From JALYQB01 sp035640155 (GTDB lineage: Bacteria; Actinomycetota; Actinomycetes; Mycobacteriales; Pseudonocardiaceae), in contig DASQWR010000196.1 of the NCBI GenBank assembly GCA_035640155.1, forward strand, positions 1 to 5,090: a stretch of 5,090 nucleotides of DNA. The letters are read 5' to 3'. The notes beneath the pieces were generated by a model, which had not been told where the DNA came from, made no database searches, and saw only the letters and a list, made by a program, of their open reading frames with translations. Within the stretch, counting starts at the first letter, position 1. Every line of letters starts with the position of its first letter. Of this stretch, positions 4,495-5,090 are shown one piece after another. Made by a program: the position numbers and the translations under genes.

Positions 4495-5090
4495 GTGAGG
4501 AAGATTCTCGAACAAACGGGGCCGAACGAGGTCTTCGCGCGGGACGGGACCCCGCGTGAGCTTTACGAGCCGGTGCTGGACGAGCTGGAGCAGATGGGCG
4601 TTGAGGAGTGGGAGAGACGTACGGGTCGGGCTGGTGAGAGGATCCTCGAAGAGCAGCACGGCTACGGCATCCTCGAAGGGGACAAAGCGCACCCCACCGA
4701 CTGGTTTCCGCGTCTGCTCTCCGCCGGAGAGTGGGAAATGATCGAGCGCGGCCTCACTCAGCGCTCTCTCGCGATCAACGAGTTCCTGAGGCGTCTGGAG
4801 GCGGGCAGAGAAGAGGTCGTCCCCAAAGAAATCATCGAGTCGAGTACCCTCTACGACGCCTCCATTCCCGTCCGCTTCGGGGAGGTGCCCGCACGCCAGA
4901 TGGGCATAGACCTCGTCGCGTTCGAAGAGAACGAGTCCTGGAAGTACTTCATCATCGAGGACAACGTACGGATGCCCGTCGGCGCGATGTCCATGAGCCG
5001 CCTGCGCAAGCTCACGCCCAAGGTCTTCCCCGAGGCTTACGCGGCGCTTTCGGTGCGCACTTTGGATAGCCTGCTCGGGCGGCTCGGAGA
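4495..5090 (+). CDS. Circularly permuted type 2 ATP-grasp protein, N-terminal part (runs off the window)
   Basis: Visible are 198 codons of a CP_ATPgrasp_2-type protein (formerly DUF404/DUF407). The family's predicted activity is ATP-dependent carboxylate-amine ligation, but the substrate is unknown. The opening FARDGTPRELYEPVLDEL matches the family's D-x-x-G-x-P-R-x-x-Y-x-x-L start. Residues 80-98 (WEMIERGLTQR, then SLAINEFL) match its W-x-x-I-E-x-G-L-x-Q-R-x-x-A-L-N-x-F-L signature. Residues 137-163 (GIDLVAFEE, then WKYFIIEDNVRMPVG) match the D-L-V...L-E-D-N-x-R-x-P-S-G motif, with V replacing the usual S. VFPEAY follows. GTG 4495 is the only possible start, since an in-frame TAG lies at 4468. 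The codons are visibly less GC-biased than in the neighbouring transposons (AAG, GAA, ATC frequent). It is transcribed away from the integrase remnant. Family partners such as the alpha-E and transglutaminase-like proteins are not in view. Confidence 0.82.
   Translation, partial: MRKILEQTGPNEVFARDGTPRELYEPVLDELEQMGVEEWERRTGRAGERILEEQHGYGILEGDKAHPTDWFPRLLSAGEWEMIERGLTQRSLAINEFLRRLEAGREEVVPKEIIESSTLYDASIPVRFGEVPARQMGIDLVAFEENESWKYFIIEDNVRMPVGAMSMSRLRKLTPKVFPEAYAALSVRTLDSLLGRLG

Noticed and set aside
4015..4692. A 225-codon minus-strand frame spanning the integrase start and the ATP-grasp gene
   Set aside because: It runs antisense to the clear ATP-grasp gene, has no recognisable domain, and ends in translations of the hexamer repeat and IS110 noncoding sequence. 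Only its MAPPPLP start, behind AGGAGG, is used.
1..5090. CRISPR arrays, tRNA or rRNA genes
   Set aside because: No regularly spaced direct repeats of suitable length, no cloverleaf and no rRNA signature were seen on either strand.

Overview
The window is very GC-rich (by eye near 70%) with GTG starts and actinobacterial-style protein families. It most likely comes from an actinomycete (Pseudonocardiaceae-, Frankia- or Streptomyces-like); I cannot name the genus from the sequence alone. No rRNA, tRNA or CRISPR array is visible. Nearly all of it is accessory DNA built from nested mobile-element remnants, and only the last 600 bases look like cargo or host sequence.

Layout: (1) 179-951, minus strand, is the C-terminal two thirds of an IS110-family transposase, and 3649-3933, minus strand, is its N-terminal RuvC-like part. 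(2) Between these halves sits a foreign block of about 2.72 kb (953-3676). It carries three minus-strand genes with 4-base overlaps: a double helix-turn-helix protein (2944-3387), a small protein resembling a shortened copy of it (2588-2947), and a large serine recombinase with zinc ribbon and coiled coil (start 2591). Removing the block, with a 2-bp GG as crossover, restores the IS110 reading frame across a typical P-L-G-I-K-G-F stretch. It also gives a circle junction with 8-bp inverted arms exactly 7 bp either side of that GG. I read the block as a self-mobilising serine-recombinase element that landed in, and killed, an IS110 transposase. (3) 3934 to about 4068 is the noncoding 5' end of the IS110 element, with two clean hairpins, where IS110-group elements encode the bridge RNA. 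(4) 4151-4329, minus strand, is an N-terminal scrap of a tyrosine-type site-specific integrase with an excellent ribosome-binding site embedded in a 12-bp perfect inverted repeat (4334-4392). (5) Divergently, from GTG 4495 to the window end, runs the start of a circularly permuted type 2 ATP-grasp protein, probably translated from a leaderless mRNA.

The three recombinase-element genes are probably one transcript from a promoter at 3393-3421, with the two HTH-type proteins as candidate accessory DNA-binding factors for the recombinase or its repressor. The recombinase has two frameshifts and the IS110 and integrase pieces have one each. All four have the same sign (one base missing) and several lie in C runs, so either sequencing deletions or shared decay is possible.
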